DNA of 64,000 nucleotides from Planctomonas psychrotolerans (GCF_008642235.1 NZ_SJEV01000002.1:124001-188000), one strand, 5' to 3'; counted from the first letter of the stretch, positions 42,893-53,489 are shown. Made by a program: numbers and translations. The notes: generated by a model from the letters alone, not told the origin.

Positions 42893-45784
42893 ATGCGGGA
42901 ATGGTCCGCTCCAGCTCTGCCCCCGAGGTGGTCCCGCTCGGGCCAGCCACCCTTCGTTGCGCGACGGCACGAGAAGGCCGAACTCGAGTCCGCATGGGCG
43001 GATGTGCTCGCCGGGGCCAGTCGAGCGGTCTTCATCAGCGGCGAACCCGGCGTGGGAAAGTCCCGGCTGGTCAGCACGGTGGGAACGGCGTTGCACGCGT
43101 GCGGGGCCCTCGTGCTCTTCGGCTCCTGCACCCCCGAGTACGGCGAGCCGTTCGAGCCGTTCGATGACCCGATCCGTCGCCTGGTCGACATCATGCGCGC
43201 TGGTGACGCGGATCCCGACCTCGAGGAGTCCCTGATCCTGCTCGAGCGCGCCTTCGCGCGACACGGCGCAGCAGCGCTGGAAGGGAACGGTCCGAGCCGC
43301 CTCTACGACGCGGTGAACGATGTCATTCGAGCCGCCGCTCGGATCCATCCGATGGTGCTCATCATCGAGGATCTGCACTGGGCGGACGTGACGGCGACAC
43401 GATTGCTGACGAGGCTGATCGCGGCCGCGCAGGACTCGCGGATGCTGGTGCTCGGTACGTTCCGCCACACTCCACCCGACCGATCGGACGCATTGTCGGA
43501 CGCGCTCACCGATCTCCGCCGATTCGAAGGCGTGCGCCGGATGGAGCTCGGCCCCCTGAGCCCGACCGACATAGCCGACTACGTCTCCCGCTGCTCGGAC
43601 ATCGACATGGCCGCGGCGGCCGGCCCGGCGAAGGTGTTGCACGCGTTGACCGGAGGCAATCCCTTCTTGCTGCGGGAGACGTGGCGTCTGGTCGTCGACC
43701 TCGGGCGCTCCCCCTCCGGCGACGAGCCGAGTCGCATCCTGGAGGTTCCGGCGTCGATCCGGGACGTCATGCGCTCGCGCATCGACGCGCTGGATGGCCA
43801 CGCAATCTCGGTTCTGCAGCTCGCGGCACTGCTCGGCCAGAGATTCGATCTTCGAGAGGTTCTCGCAGTCACGGAGCTCGACGAATCAGCCGCTCTCGGG
43901 GCGATCGACACCGCGACCGATGCCGGCTTGGTCGACGCGCCTCGTGCGGGCGGCGAACTGCATCGGTTCCCCCATGCCATCGCGCGTCAGGCATTCCTCG
44001 ACACGATCCCCGGCGCCGAGACCATTCGGTTGCATGCGCGAATCGCCCAGACGCTCGAGACCATGTTCCCGACCGCGCCACGTCTCGCCCAACGCCTCGC
44101 CCACCACTACGTGTCAGCGCGCGCGCTCGGCTTCTCGGATGCGGCCGTCACCTATCTGACGCGATCCGCGGAGATCGCCGAAGGCAGGCTCGCGTACGAG
44201 GACGCCGGGGACCTGTTCGAGCGCGCCGCCGATATAACCGGGGATCCGACCGAACGGGATGCCCTTCGCCTGCGAGCGGCCCGGAGCTGGACCTTCACCG
44301 CCGACTTCGCCCGGGCGCGGCGACTCAACGAACTGGTGATGCAGTTCGGGAACGAGCGCCAGCGCCTCGCCGCGGCGATCGGTTTCGAGGAGGCATCGTG
44401 GCGCCCCGGGCTGCCGGGGAAGCCGGCGGTCGAAGCGCTCACGAACGCCCTCGCCGGGGTGCCGGTGGATGACTCCGACCCGCTCTACCTCGAGGCGATC
44501 GCCGCCCTGTCCCGCGCCACGGCGTTCACGGGCGCCGCGCGCGACGCGGAGGCTCTGGTAGCCGCGGCCATCGAGTCGGCGAGGCGGATCGGGGACGATC
44601 GCGTTCTCGCCCGGGTGCTGCGCGCGAGCGTATGCCACTCGCTCCGACCCGTGGGGCTGGTCGAGCGCATCCGGCGCGCTGAGGAACTGGCCGATCTCGC
44701 GCGACCGACCGGCGCGGAGGCCTTCGGTGCGTCCGCGAACTTCCGGAGCGCGGCGTACTACATCGTCGGAGATCGGAACGGACGGGATCAGGGCGAACGG
44801 GACCTCGTCGAAGTCCGTCGGCGGTGGGGGTCGTACTGGGACTACTGGATCGAGTGCGTGCGCTACGGGCGGGTGTTCGCCGCGGGGCGCCTCGACGACG
44901 CGCGCAGCGCCATCGCACGGGTGCAGGCGGCCGAGGCGACCTTCAAGTCGGATGCCACGTCCGGCGCGAACAGCCTTCAGAGCTTCATGGTGCGGCGCGA
45001 ATCGGGGCGACTGGAATCGATCCGTGCTCTGGTGTCGGGGTCGGAATCCCCGACGACACGGTGGGCCCCCGGTCTATTGGCGCTCTACACGGAGTTGGGC
45101 ATGGTGGATCCCGCCCGGCGCGTACTGCACTGGCTCCTCGAGCACGATGAACCGGGGGCACACGAGTCGGCCGACTGGCCCGCTCGGCTGGTCTTCCTGG
45201 TGGAGGCTGCCCTATGGCTCTCCGACGCCGAGACCGCGGCGCGACTGCGACCGTGGATGGCGGAGTACAGCGGTCTCAATCTCCTCTCCGGCTACTACAT
45301 CGCGCTCTTCGGCAGCGCCGACAGGTACCTCGGGCAGATCGATTCCCTGTGCGGCACGGAGAACGCGCTCGAGCGCTTCGACGCCGCCCTCGAGCTCGAT
45401 GAGCGCAGCGATGCTGCACTGCACGTGGCGCATACCCTGGCCGCGACGGCGGTGCATCTGCACCGCCGGGAGCCGGCGTCGCACCGTGCCGCCGCGTACG
45501 CGGATCGCGCCCGCGCGATTGCGGCTCCGGCCGGGCTGGTCCGAGTGTTGCGGTCGCTCGATGCGGCGGGTCTGTCCGCGGGGTCGTTCCCCGACGGGCT
45601 CACGGCACGGGAGGCGGAGGTGATCCGCCTGGTCGCGGCCGGGATGAGCAACCGGGAGATCGCGCGCCGCCTCTCCGTGAGCGAGCACACCGCCGCGAAC
45701 CACGTGCGCAGCATCCTCGCCAAGACGGGGGCGGCGAACCGCACCCGGGCAGCCGCCTACGCGCGGGAGCGCGGACTGGCCTAG
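42893..45784 (+). CDS. large LuxR family (LAL-type) ATPase regulator
   Basis: A 963-residue transcription regulator. Residues ~20-260 are an AAA-type ATPase: Walker [14 protein letters not shown] near 50, Walker [11 protein letters not shown]. The middle is TPR-like helical sequence. Residues ~900-963 are the LuxR helix-turn-helix ([20 protein letters not shown], then [16 protein letters not shown]). TACCGT ends 6 nt before the ATG. It is divergent from the spherulin-4-like gene, its most likely target. The inducer is unknown. Confidence 0.92.
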   Translation: MREWSAPALPPRWSRSGQPPFVARRHEKAELESAWADVLAGASRAVFISGEPGVGKSRLVSTVGTALHACGALVLFGSCTPEYGEPFEPFDDPIRRLVDIMRAGDADPDLEESLILLERAFARHGAAALEGNGPSRLYDAVNDVIRAAARIHPMVLIIEDLHWADVTATRLLTRLIAAAQDSRMLVLGTFRHTPPDRSDALSDALTDLRRFEGVRRMELGPLSPTDIADYVSRCSDIDMAAAAGPAKVLHALTGGNPFLLRETWRLVVDLGRSPSGDEPSRILEVPASIRDVMRSRIDALDGHAISVLQLAALLGQRFDLREVLAVTELDESAALGAIDTATDAGLVDAPRAGGELHRFPHAIARQAFLDTIPGAETIRLHARIAQTLETMFPTAPRLAQRLAHHYVSARALGFSDAAVTYLTRSAEIAEGRLAYEDAGDLFERAADITGDPTERDALRLRAARSWTFTADFARARRLNELVMQFGNERQRLAAAIGFEEASWRPGLPGKPAVEALTNALAGVPVDDSDPLYLEAIAALSRATAFTGAARDAEALVAAAIESARRIGDDRVLARVLRASVCHSLRPVGLVERIRRAEELADLARPTGAEAFGASANFRSAAYYIVGDRNGRDQGERDLVEVRRRWGSYWDYWIECVRYGRVFAAGRLDDARSAIARVQAAEATFKSDATSGANSLQSFMVRRESGRLESIRALVSGSESPTTRWAPGLLALYTELGMVDPARRVLHWLLEHDEPGAHESADWPARLVFLVEAALWLSDAETAARLRPWMAEYSGLNLLSGYYIALFGSADRYLGQIDSLCGTENALERFDAALELDERSDAALHVAHTLAATAVHLHRREPASHRAAAYADRARAIAAPAGLVRVLRSLDAAGLSAGSFPDGLTAREAEVIRLVAAGMSNREIARRLSVSEHTAANHVRSILAKTGAANRTRAAAYARERGLA

Positions 45785-45809
45785 ATGCCCGCTGCCCGAC
45801 GTCGAGCGG

Positions 45810-46082
45810 TTACCCCAGCGCCGCCAGGGTGCCGGACGGCAGCACCCGTCCCGCTACCTCGGTGATCGAATCGGCGGGGATACCGGCGTGGTCCGCCGCC
45901 GCCCGGATCGCTTCGACCGACGGGGCTTCGTACAAGCAGTAGGTCTTCCGATGATCCAGCGAAAGGAACGAGTACAACCAGCGCACGTTCTCCTCGTCAT
46001 TGATCAGGTTGATGTCCTCAGCGGCTTCCAGCGGCACCTGCACCTCTTCGGCGAAGTTCCGCTCGATGATGAAGAACGGCAT
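45810..46082 (-). CDS. DUF4242 family protein
   Basis: A 90-residue soluble protein of the DUF4242 (SCO4226-like ferredoxin-fold) family. The N-terminus is MPFFIIERNFAEEV; WLYSFLSLDHRKTYCLYEAP is the conserved centre, and EAIRAAADHAGIPADSI ends it. A GAGGAGG site precedes the ATG. Homologues bind nickel or other metals; no partner gene is seen. Confidence 0.88.
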   Translation of the reverse strand: MPFFIIERNFAEEVQVPLEAAEDINLINDEENVRWLYSFLSLDHRKTYCLYEAPSVEAIRAAADHAGIPADSITEVAGRVLPSGTLAALG

Positions 46083-46172
46083 GCGGGGACCTCCTCGTCC
46101 TCATGTGCGGCACACGTTACTCCGCAGCCGCGGGCGAATACAGGCTCCGCGCGACATCGCCATAATGGCGGG

Positions 46173-46958
46173 ATGCTTCCCGCCGCCTCCGCACCCGAAT
46201 CCCGTGCCGTCTACTCGACCGACGGATTGCAGATCGCCACCTACGAGTTCGGTGATCCCGGCGCTCCGACCGTGCTCGCGGTGCACGGCTTCGCCTCCAC
46301 CGCACTCGCCAACTGGCACTCGACGGGCTGGACCCGCGACCTCACCCGCGCCGGCTACCGGGTGATCGCGATCGACCAACGGGGCCACGGCGAGAGCGAC
46401 AAGCCGCACTCCCCCGACGCCTACTCGATGGCGATCCTCGCCTCCGACGTGCTGCAGGTGCTCGACGCCTACCTGCTCGACGAGGTGCGCTACGTGGGCT
46501 ACTCGCTCGGCGCCCGGGTCGGCTGGCGGATCGCCCACATCGCCCCGCACCGGATCTCCCGCGCGGTGCTCGGGGGCATCCCCGACGGAGACCCGCTCAA
46601 GCGCTTCTCGGTGGAGGAGGCGAAGGCCCACCTCCGCGACGGCGCCGAAGTGGGCGACCGACTCACCGGCGCTTTCCTCACCATGGCCCGAAGCCTGCCG
46701 AGCAATGACCTCGAGGCACTCGTCGCGCTGGTCGAGGGCATGCGCGACGGGCCGCAGCCGAGCGCCGCGAACGCGCCCACTCAACCGGTGCTCTTCGCCA
46801 CGGGAAGCGAGGATCGCATCCTCGAAGCGTCACGGGACCTGGCGGATGCGACCCCGACCGGCACCTTCTTCGAGATACCCGGGCGCAATCACTTCAACGC
46901 ACCCACATCGCGCGACTTCCGCACGGCCGCCATCGACTTCTTCCGCTCCGAAGCGTGA
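46173..46958 (+). CDS. alpha/beta-hydrolase
   Basis: A 261-residue esterase/lipase-fold enzyme. The nucleophile Ser is in GYSLGAR, the acid Asp in GSEDRIL and the His in PGRNHFN; the oxyanion loop is VHGFAST. CATAAT ends 6 nt before the ATG. It is soluble with no signal peptide. Substrate unknown. Confidence 0.88.
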   Translation: MLPAASAPESRAVYSTDGLQIATYEFGDPGAPTVLAVHGFASTALANWHSTGWTRDLTRAGYRVIAIDQRGHGESDKPHSPDAYSMAILASDVLQVLDAYLLDEVRYVGYSLGARVGWRIAHIAPHRISRAVLGGIPDGDPLKRFSVEEAKAHLRDGAEVGDRLTGAFLTMARSLPSNDLEALVALVEGMRDGPQPSAANAPTQPVLFATGSEDRILEASRDLADATPTGTFFEIPGRNHFNAPTSRDFRTAAIDFFRSEA

Positions 46959-46973
46959 CGGCCGCGCCGAACT

Positions 46974-47001
46974 GAATCCGGTAATCCCGAAGCCCGGATT
47001 C
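46974..47001. terminator. bidirectional hairpin between hydrolase and alpha-mannosidase
   Basis: GAATCCGG (46974-46981) and CCGGATTC (46994-47001) form a perfect 8-bp stem between two convergent genes. There is no long T tract. Confidence 0.5.
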
Positions 47002-47043
47002 GCTCAGCCGGGCGACGCGCCCGGCCGGGCGAACCGCGCAGCG

Positions 47044-50000
47044 CTACCCCCTCTCGGCCCGCGACACGCGAAGCGTGACGAGCTGGAAGGCCCGGAGCAT
47101 CAGCTCCACCCCGTCGTCGGTGGTGGACTGCACGGCGACGGCGTCGACGGGCCGCTCCAGCAGATCGGCCTCGACCACGCTCGTCACCGGGAACCCGAAC
47201 CGCACTGCGCCGCGTCCCCGCCCACCGCTCGCCTCGTACAGACGCACGATCAGATCGCCGGACCGGTCCTCGGCGAGCTTCACCGCCTCCACCACGATCG
47301 ACGGGCACTCGCTGACCACGATCGGTTCCGCCGCGGAACCCGCACCCGCGGATGCGGCCACCTCGCGGAGGGGCAGGTTGATGCGGTAGCCCAATTGCGC
47401 GGCACCGAGCACATCCGGCGTGATGCCGACCGAGGTGCGCAGCACGTGCACGCCCTGATCCGCAGCCGGGTCGGGGAAGGTGGGAGCGCGCAGCAACGAC
47501 TCGCGCACGGTGGTCGTGGTGCCACCGCCGGGCAGGCTGCGCCGGGTGATGTCATGACCGTAGGTGGAGTCGTTGGCAACCGCCACACCGAAGCCCGGCT
47601 CCGCGACGTGCACCCAGCGGTGGGCGCAGGTCTCGAAGCGCGCCGCATCCCACGACGTGTTCGCGTGCGTGGCCCGGTAGATGTGACCGAACTGGATCTC
47701 GGATGCGGCACGGTCCGCGTGCACATCCAGGGGAAAGGCGAGCTTCAGCAGCTTCTGGCGCTCGTGCCAGTCGACGGTCGTGACGATGTCGAGCGCGGTC
47801 GACTCCCCCTCGAGCGTCAGCTCCTGCGACACCGTCGACGATCCGAAGCTCCGCGTCACCCGCACGGTCGCGCGCCCCGCGTCCTGCGTCACCAGCTCCA
47901 CAGAGTCCGCATCGACCAGATCGACCCCGTTGCGCTGGTAGTGCTCGTCGATGTCCCACGCGTCCCACTGCGTGGGCGTGTCGCGGAAGAGCTGCAGGAG
48001 GTTGCCGGGCTGGCCCTCGGGCACGGCCTCGCGCCCGCTCGCGCGGTCCACGAAGGACACCAGGAGGCCGCGCGCATCGAGCACCACACGAACCGCGTCA
48101 TTCTCGAGCACGACCCCGCCGTCGCTCTCCGTCGCGTGCACCCCACCGGATGCGGCGTACGGGGCGAACGAGAGCGCGGGCACACCCGCGACCGGGAACG
48201 GCGACGCGTTGAACGCCGCGGCTCCGGTTTCACCGTCATCCCCACCTGCACCGCCATCACCGGCACCGCCGGTGCCGGACAGTGCTCCGATGGACGCGGC
48301 GATCAGGTCCTCCAGGTCGGCGGCCACGTCGGCATAGGCCGCCTCGGCGACCTGATGCACCCACGCGATGGAGCTACCCGGCAGGATGTCGTGGAACTGG
48401 TTGAGGAGCACCGTGTGCCACGCGCTTTCCAGCCGGTCGTACGGGTACTCGGCACCGGCGCGCACGGCCGCGGTGGCCGCCCACAGCTCCGCCTCGCGCA
48501 GCAGGTGCTCGCTCCGACGGTTGCCCGCCTTCGTCTTGGCCTGCGAGATGTAGGTGCCGCGGTGGAACTCGAGGTAGAGCTCGCCCGACCACACCGGCGG
48601 ATGCGGATAGGACGCCTCCGCCTCCTCGAAGAACGCCCGCGGCGTCGCCATCCGCACGGTGGGTGACCCTTCCAGCGACTTCGTCCGCTCCGCGGCGGCG
48701 AGCATCTCCCGGTTGGGTCCGCCGCCGCCGTCGCCGTAGCCGAACGGCACGAGTGACACGTTCGAGGCGCCCTTCTCCGCGTACTGGCGCTGGGCGCGCG
48801 CGAGCTCCTCGCCCGACAGCAGCGAGTTGTAGGTGTCCACGGGCGGGAAGTGGGTGAAGACCCGGGAGCCGTCGATGCCCTCCCAGGAGAACGTGTGGTG
48901 CGGCATCACGTTCGTCTCGTTCCAGCTGATCTTCTGGGTGAGGAAGTATCGCGATCCGGCCGCGGCGACGATCTGCGGGAATGCGGCCGTGTAACCGAAA
49001 GAGTCCGGCAGCCATACTTCGAGCGGCTCGATGCCGAACTCGCGCATGAAGAACGACTTGCCCGTGAGCAGTTGGCGCACGAGCGCCTCACCGCCCGGCA
49101 TGTTCGTGTCGGACTCCACCCACATGCCGCCCACGGGCACGAAGCGTCCCTCGATCGCTCGTGCGCGGATGCGCTCGAACAATTCGGGGTAGTACTCCTT
49201 CATCCACGCGTACTGCTGAGCCGACGAGCAGGCGAAGATGAAATCTGGGTCCTCCTCCATCAGGTGGAGCACGTTCGAGAAGGTGCGGGCGCACTTGCGG
49301 ATGGTCTCGCGCACCGGCCACAGCCAGGCGGAGTCGATGTGCGCGTGGCCCACGGCCACCATGCGGTGAGCGCTCGCGTAGGCCGGCTTCGCGAGGATCG
49401 GCGCGAGGATGCCACGCCCGAGTTCCGCGGTACCGCTCACATCCTCAGGGTCCATGCGGTCGGTCATCTCCTCGAGCGCCCGAAGGATCTCGGCCGTGCG
49501 GGGAAGGTCGCTGCTCAATTGCTCCATCAGACCGAACAGCGTCCACACGTCGCGATCGAGGTTCCACACGCGGGTGTCGAGGAGGGCGACGTCCATGCGC
49601 CGAAGTCGGTAGATCGGCTCGTCGCCCGCGGTCGCGAGGTCCCCCACGGGTGTCGGCTGGAACTTCCAGTCGCTGCCGACGTCGGGGTTCGATGCCGCCT
49701 CGATGTACAGATCGATGCTCCCTCCGGGACCCACCGTCACAGGCACATAGTTGTTGAACGGCTCCACCGCCTTGACGATGCGGCCCTCAGGATCGAAGAC
49801 GAGCCCCTCGGCCTGGAAGCCGGCCTGACCCGACAGGAAGCCGAGGTCCACGAGCACCTCGGTGCGCGTCTCCAGGTCGTCGAACGTCGACCACTCGGCC
49901 GGAACCGTTCCGGTCACGTGCAGCCAGGTCGTGCCCCAGGGCCTCCCCCAGGAGTCCCCGATCGCGATCGGCGAGAACTGCTGATCGCGGGCATCGGCGA

Positions 50001-50133
50001 AGGGCACCGGCTCCCCGGGCACCTCCCAGGCCGTGATTGTGAGGGGCGACGACGCGCGGTAGAGCGCGGGGGCCACCCGTTCGCTCACGAAGCGACGGAT
50101 ACGGGCGCGGATGAGCGTGGACTTGTCGTGCAC
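47044..50133 (-). CDS. alpha-mannosidase, glycoside hydrolase family 38
   Basis: A 1029-residue intracellular glycosidase removing alpha-mannose from oligosaccharides. Zinc ligands are in GHAHIDSAWLWP; the nucleophile Asp is in MWVESDTNMPGGE; further active-site sequence is LPDSFGYTAAFPQI. C-terminal beta-domains follow, with a Gly-rich insert (SGTGGAGDGGAGGDDGETG). GTG at 50133 (VHDKSTLIRARI) with AAGGAG upstream is chosen; the longer frame reads into the permease. It is the last gene of the ROK-controlled importer operon, so it acts on imported manno-oligosaccharides. Confidence 0.93.
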   Translation of the reverse strand: MHDKSTLIRARIRRFVSERVAPALYRASSPLTITAWEVPGEPVPFADARDQQFSPIAIGDSWGRPWGTTWLHVTGTVPAEWSTFDDLETRTEVLVDLGFLSGQAGFQAEGLVFDPEGRIVKAVEPFNNYVPVTVGPGGSIDLYIEAASNPDVGSDWKFQPTPVGDLATAGDEPIYRLRRMDVALLDTRVWNLDRDVWTLFGLMEQLSSDLPRTAEILRALEEMTDRMDPEDVSGTAELGRGILAPILAKPAYASAHRMVAVGHAHIDSAWLWPVRETIRKCARTFSNVLHLMEEDPDFIFACSSAQQYAWMKEYYPELFERIRARAIEGRFVPVGGMWVESDTNMPGGEALVRQLLTGKSFFMREFGIEPLEVWLPDSFGYTAAFPQIVAAAGSRYFLTQKISWNETNVMPHHTFSWEGIDGSRVFTHFPPVDTYNSLLSGEELARAQRQYAEKGASNVSLVPFGYGDGGGGPNREMLAAAERTKSLEGSPTVRMATPRAFFEEAEASYPHPPVWSGELYLEFHRGTYISQAKTKAGNRRSEHLLREAELWAATAAVRAGAEYPYDRLESAWHTVLLNQFHDILPGSSIAWVHQVAEAAYADVAADLEDLIAASIGALSGTGGAGDGGAGGDDGETGAAAFNASPFPVAGVPALSFAPYAASGGVHATESDGGVVLENDAVRVVLDARGLLVSFVDRASGREAVPEGQPGNLLQLFRDTPTQWDAWDIDEHYQRNGVDLVDADSVELVTQDAGRATVRVTRSFGSSTVSQELTLEGESTALDIVTTVDWHERQKLLKLAFPLDVHADRAASEIQFGHIYRATHANTSWDAARFETCAHRWVHVAEPGFGVAVANDSTYGHDITRRSLPGGGTTTTVRESLLRAPTFPDPAADQGVHVLRTSVGITPDVLGAAQLGYRINLPLREVAASAGAGSAAEPIVVSECPSIVVEAVKLAEDRSGDLIVRLYEASGGRGRGAVRFGFPVTSVVEADLLERPVDAVAVQSTTDDGVELMLRAFQLVTLRVSRAERG

Positions 50134-50158
50134 GAGGAGCTCCTTGGAGGTGTGGTGG

Positions 50159-50995
50159 TCAGCCCTTGACGGCGCCGGCCATGGCGGAGGACCCGCCGAG
50201 AACGCGGGAAACGAAGACGTAGAGCGTGATGACGGGAAGGGAGTACAGCAACGAGAAGGCGGCGAGTTGTCCATAGGCGACCGTGCCGTACTGCCCGAAG
50301 AAGGAGAAGATGCTCACCGCGGCGGGCAGCTTGTCGGGCGACAGCAGCAGCACGAACGGCACGAAGAAGTTCCCCCAGGCTCCGATGAACACGAAGATGA
50401 AGACCACGGCGATACCGGGTCGCATCAGCGGGATGACGATGCGGGTGAGGGTGGTCAGCATCGATGCGCCGTCCATCCACGCCGCCTCTTCCAGACTCAC
50501 CGGCACACTGTCCATGAAGTTCTTCGTCATGTATATCGCGATCGGCAGGCTCGTCGCGGCGAGGAACAGCGTGGTACCGGCGACCGAGTCGATCAGGTTG
50601 AATGCGACGAACAGGGCGTAGACCGGCACCATCATCGCGGTGATCGGCAGGCACGTGCCGAAGAGCACGCCATAGAGGAACGGCTTGTTCACCCGCATCC
50701 GGTACCGCGAGAGCGGGTACGCGGCGAGCACGGCGACGATCACCGTGATGATCGCGCATCCGCCGGCGAGATACACGCTGTTCAGCAACGGGACGAAGGC
50801 GGTCTCCGGAGTCATCACGTCACGGAAGTTCTGCAGCGACAGACTGTCGGGCAGCTTGATCGACAGCGACGCGCGCGTGTCGAATGAGGCGAGCACGAGC
50901 CAGATGAGCGGGAGGGCGAAGGCCGCGGTGACGAGCAGCAGCACGCTGTTCGACGCCGCCCTCATGGTGCGCCTGCTGGGCGAGGTCATCCCCAT
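50159..50995 (-). CDS. ABC importer permease, MalG-type
   Basis: A 278-residue permease with about six helices. The EAA loop is SLEEAAWMDGASMLTTLTRI, and FIFVFIGAWGNFFVPFVLL is the usual following helix. The gene ends 26 nt before the alpha-mannosidase. It forms the membrane pore with the next permease. Confidence 0.9.
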   Translation of the reverse strand: MGMTSPSRRTMRAASNSVLLLVTAAFALPLIWLVLASFDTRASLSIKLPDSLSLQNFRDVMTPETAFVPLLNSVYLAGGCAIITVIVAVLAAYPLSRYRMRVNKPFLYGVLFGTCLPITAMMVPVYALFVAFNLIDSVAGTTLFLAATSLPIAIYMTKNFMDSVPVSLEEAAWMDGASMLTTLTRIVIPLMRPGIAVVFIFVFIGAWGNFFVPFVLLLSPDKLPAAVSIFSFFGQYGTVAYGQLAAFSLLYSLPVITLYVFVSRVLGGSSAMAGAVKG

Positions 50996-50996
50996 C

Positions 50997-51947
50997 TCAG
51001 TCCACCTCCGGCTTCAGCACGCGGATGTAGGCGATCGAGAAGACCGCACCCACCAGCAGCATGATGGTGGCGATGGCCGTCCCGAACCCGAGCTGGCCGA
51101 ACTGGAACGCCTCCTGGTAGGCGAGCACCGGAAGGGTCGAACTGTCGGTACCTGGCCCGCCACCGGTCATCACGAAGATGAGCGTGAACACCGACAGCGT
51201 CTGCAGCGTGGTGAGCATCAAGTTGGTGGAGATGCTGCGCCGGATCATCGGAATGGTGATGAAGATGAGGCGCTGCCAGCCGTGCGCACCGTCCACCTCG
51301 GCCGACTCCGTGATCTCCGGCGGCACGTCCTGCAGGGCCGCGGCGTAGACGAGCATGGAGAACGCGGTTCCCCGCCAGACGTTGGCGAGGATGACCGACA
51401 GCATGGGCAGCGTGTAGAGCCAGTTCGGCCCGTCAATGCCCACTGCGCCGAGCATGTTGTTCAGCGTGCCGGAGTCGTTGAAGAAGGCATAGGCGGCGAA
51501 GGCGGCGACGATCTCGGGCAGCACCCACGCGGTGACGACGAGGGTGCCGACCAGCGACCGGACGACCCGGTTCGACGACCGCATGAGGAGCGCGAGCCCC
51601 AACCCCAGCACGTTCTGTCCCACGATCGCCGAGGCGACGAGGAAGAGCAGGGTGAGGAGGATCGACTTGGGGAAGTCGGCATCCGCGAAGAGCGCCGAGT
51701 AGTTGTCCAGCCCGACGAAGCGCGAGTCCTGAGCGGATGCGCCGGAGAGCGACGAGTCGGTGAGCGATCCGTAGAAGGAGCTGATCACCGGCCCGAGCAG
51801 GAAGACGGCGAGCAGGATGACGGCGGGAAGCAGAGGAACGGCGCGCAGGAACGAGCGGTGGGTCGCGGCGTGCGGCCGGCGGGGCCGGGGAGATGGCTTC
51901 TCCCGGCCCAGCCGGTCGTTCTGCCGCGCCGTGGTGGGCGCGGACAC
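50997..51947 (-). CDS. ABC importer permease, MalF-type
   Basis: A 316-residue permease with about six helices. The EAA loop is DVPPEITESAEVDGAHGWQR, followed by LMLTTLQTLSVFTLIFVMT. It lies between the binding protein (4-nt gap) and the second permease (1-nt gap), so the cluster is one transcript. No ATPase is encoded. Confidence 0.9.
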   Translation of the reverse strand: MSAPTTARQNDRLGREKPSPRPRRPHAATHRSFLRAVPLLPAVILLAVFLLGPVISSFYGSLTDSSLSGASAQDSRFVGLDNYSALFADADFPKSILLTLLFLVASAIVGQNVLGLGLALLMRSSNRVVRSLVGTLVVTAWVLPEIVAAFAAYAFFNDSGTLNNMLGAVGIDGPNWLYTLPMLSVILANVWRGTAFSMLVYAAALQDVPPEITESAEVDGAHGWQRLIFITIPMIRRSISTNLMLTTLQTLSVFTLIFVMTGGGPGTDSSTLPVLAYQEAFQFGQLGFGTAIATIMLLVGAVFSIAYIRVLKPEVD

Positions 51948-51951
51948 CGGG

Positions 51952-53310
51952 TTACTCGGCGCTCGTGGTGGCGTCTTCGCCGACGATGCCGATCACTGCC
52001 TCGTCGTACGCGGCCGCGGCCTCCTCGGGCGTCTGCTGTCCCGTCATCACGGCTTCCATGGCCACCGTGATCTCGCTGGAGATCTGGGCGTAGTCGCTCG
52101 TGGCTGGGCGGAAGTGGGTGAACTCGACGATCTCGGAGAAGAACCCGAACGTGGGGTTCGCCTCCTGATAGGTCGGGTCTTCCGACACGTCAGAGCGCAC
52201 GGCGATCTGGCTGGCCGCGATGTCGTAGGCCTGCGAGTTCTCCTTGTTGAGGGCGAGGGCGATGAGGTCCCACGCGGCATCCTTGTTCGCCGAGTCGGCG
52301 CCCATGGCGAGCGTCCATCCGCCCGACATGCTGGTCGCTCCAGGTGCCTGCCCCTCCTGCGTGGGCATGGCCGCCTGGCCCATCACGTCGTTCCATTCGG
52401 GCCACGGTGCCGTGCCCCCGTCGATCCAGGTTCCGCTGAGCCACGAACCGTCGAGATCCATCGCCAACGTGCCCTGCGGGAGCCATTCGGAGGAGACCAG
52501 GTTGCCCACGTTCTTGTCGAGCGCCTGCTCGGGGGTCGGGCCGAGGCCGCCCTGGTACACGTCCTCGATGAAGCCGAGCGAGTCGATGAAACCCTGGGAA
52601 CCGAGAACCCACTTCTGCGAGTCGGCGTCGTAGAGGGTGTCCTCCGTGCCGTACAGCAGCATCTCGAAACCCTGCATCGACGCGGCCTCCCCCTGGGCCT
52701 TTCCGGAGTACACGTTCAGCGGGATGACATCGGGCAGCTCCGCCTTGATCGTCGCGGCGGCGTCGAGAACGTCCTGCCACGTCTTCGGTTCGAACGGCAC
52801 CGGCAGACCGGCCTCGGCGAAGAGGTCCTTGTTGTACCAGAGGGCCCGGGTGTCGGTGCCCATGGGGATGCCGTAGGTCTTGCCGTCGCTTCCGAGACCG
52901 GCGCTCTTGGCGTTCTCGTAGAAGTTGTCCCAGTCGCTCCACTCGGCGGTGTACTCGTCGAGGGGGGCCAGGTATCCGGCGTCGCTGTCGGGCTGCACGC
53001 GGAAGGTGTCGACGTACATGATGTCGGGGGCGGTGGCGGCCGACCGGTTCATCAGAGCCAGCTTGGTGGCGTAGTCGTTCTCCTGCGCCTCGATGGGAAC
53101 GAGCTCCACGGTGATGCCCTCGTGCTCGGCCTCGAAGGCCTCCTTCACCGCCTTCATGTGGTTGTCGACCTGCACGAACGCGCCGAACTTCTGATAGGCG
53201 ACCTTGATCGTGTCGGACTCCGAGCCCGATCCGCCGCCGGCGGAACAGCCGGTGAGGGCGAGCGTGGCTGCTGCTCCCACAGCGAGGATGGAAACGAACG
53301 ATTTCTTCAT
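51952..53310 (-). CDS. ABC importer solute-binding lipoprotein (manno-oligosaccharide uptake)
   Basis: A 452-residue extracellular binding protein. The signal peptide MKKSFVSILAVGAAATLAL ends in the lipobox TGC near residue 22, followed by a Gly/Ser linker. The rest is family 1 (FEAEHEGITVELVPIEAQ; GTLAMDLDGSWLSG). ATG at 53310 with GAAGGGG upstream is the signal-peptide start. The genomic link to GH38 and ROK genes suggests mannose-containing glycans as ligand (inference). Confidence 0.92.
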   Translation of the reverse strand: MKKSFVSILAVGAAATLALTGCSAGGGSGSESDTIKVAYQKFGAFVQVDNHMKAVKEAFEAEHEGITVELVPIEAQENDYATKLALMNRSAATAPDIMYVDTFRVQPDSDAGYLAPLDEYTAEWSDWDNFYENAKSAGLGSDGKTYGIPMGTDTRALWYNKDLFAEAGLPVPFEPKTWQDVLDAAATIKAELPDVIPLNVYSGKAQGEAASMQGFEMLLYGTEDTLYDADSQKWVLGSQGFIDSLGFIEDVYQGGLGPTPEQALDKNVGNLVSSEWLPQGTLAMDLDGSWLSGTWIDGGTAPWPEWNDVMGQAAMPTQEGQAPGATSMSGGWTLAMGADSANKDAAWDLIALALNKENSQAYDIAASQIAVRSDVSEDPTYQEANPTFGFFSEIVEFTHFRPATSDYAQISSEITVAMEAVMTGQQTPEEAAAAYDEAVIGIVGEDATTSAE

Positions 53311-53377
53311 TGGATTCCCCTTCGAGTCCGTGGCGTCATCCCCGTCGGCGTCGTTGCCGACGGTGCGCGCCCGTATA

Positions 53378-53406
53378 ACTACATCGGATGGACTAATTGC
53401 TGTCAA
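53378..53406 (-). promoter_or_regulatory. predicted promoter of the mannosidase/ABC operon
   Basis: On the minus strand, TTGACA (53406-53401) and TGTAGT (53383-53378) are 17 nt apart, leaving a ~70-nt leader before the ATG at 53310. Confidence 0.5.
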
Positions 53407-53423
53407 GACGACGAGCCGGAATT

Positions 53424-53467
53424 CCATCACAGGTGAATGGCCGATCCGCCATCACAGGTGAATGGCC
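53424..53467. promoter_or_regulatory. two tandem palindromic sites, probable ROK operator
   Basis: CCATCACAGGTGAATGGCC occurs twice (53424-53442, 53449-53467), exactly 25 bp apart. Each copy has CCAT/ATGG outer arms and TCAC/GTGA inner arms. They lie between the ROK stop and the predicted promoter of the importer operon. Confidence 0.6.
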
Positions 53468-53489
53468 TCCGGTTGGGAGGAGAGTCCGA

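Noticed and set aside
50134-50274. N-terminal extension of the alpha-mannosidase
   Set aside because: It overlaps the permease; GTG at 50133 has a good ribosome-binding site and begins family-like sequence.
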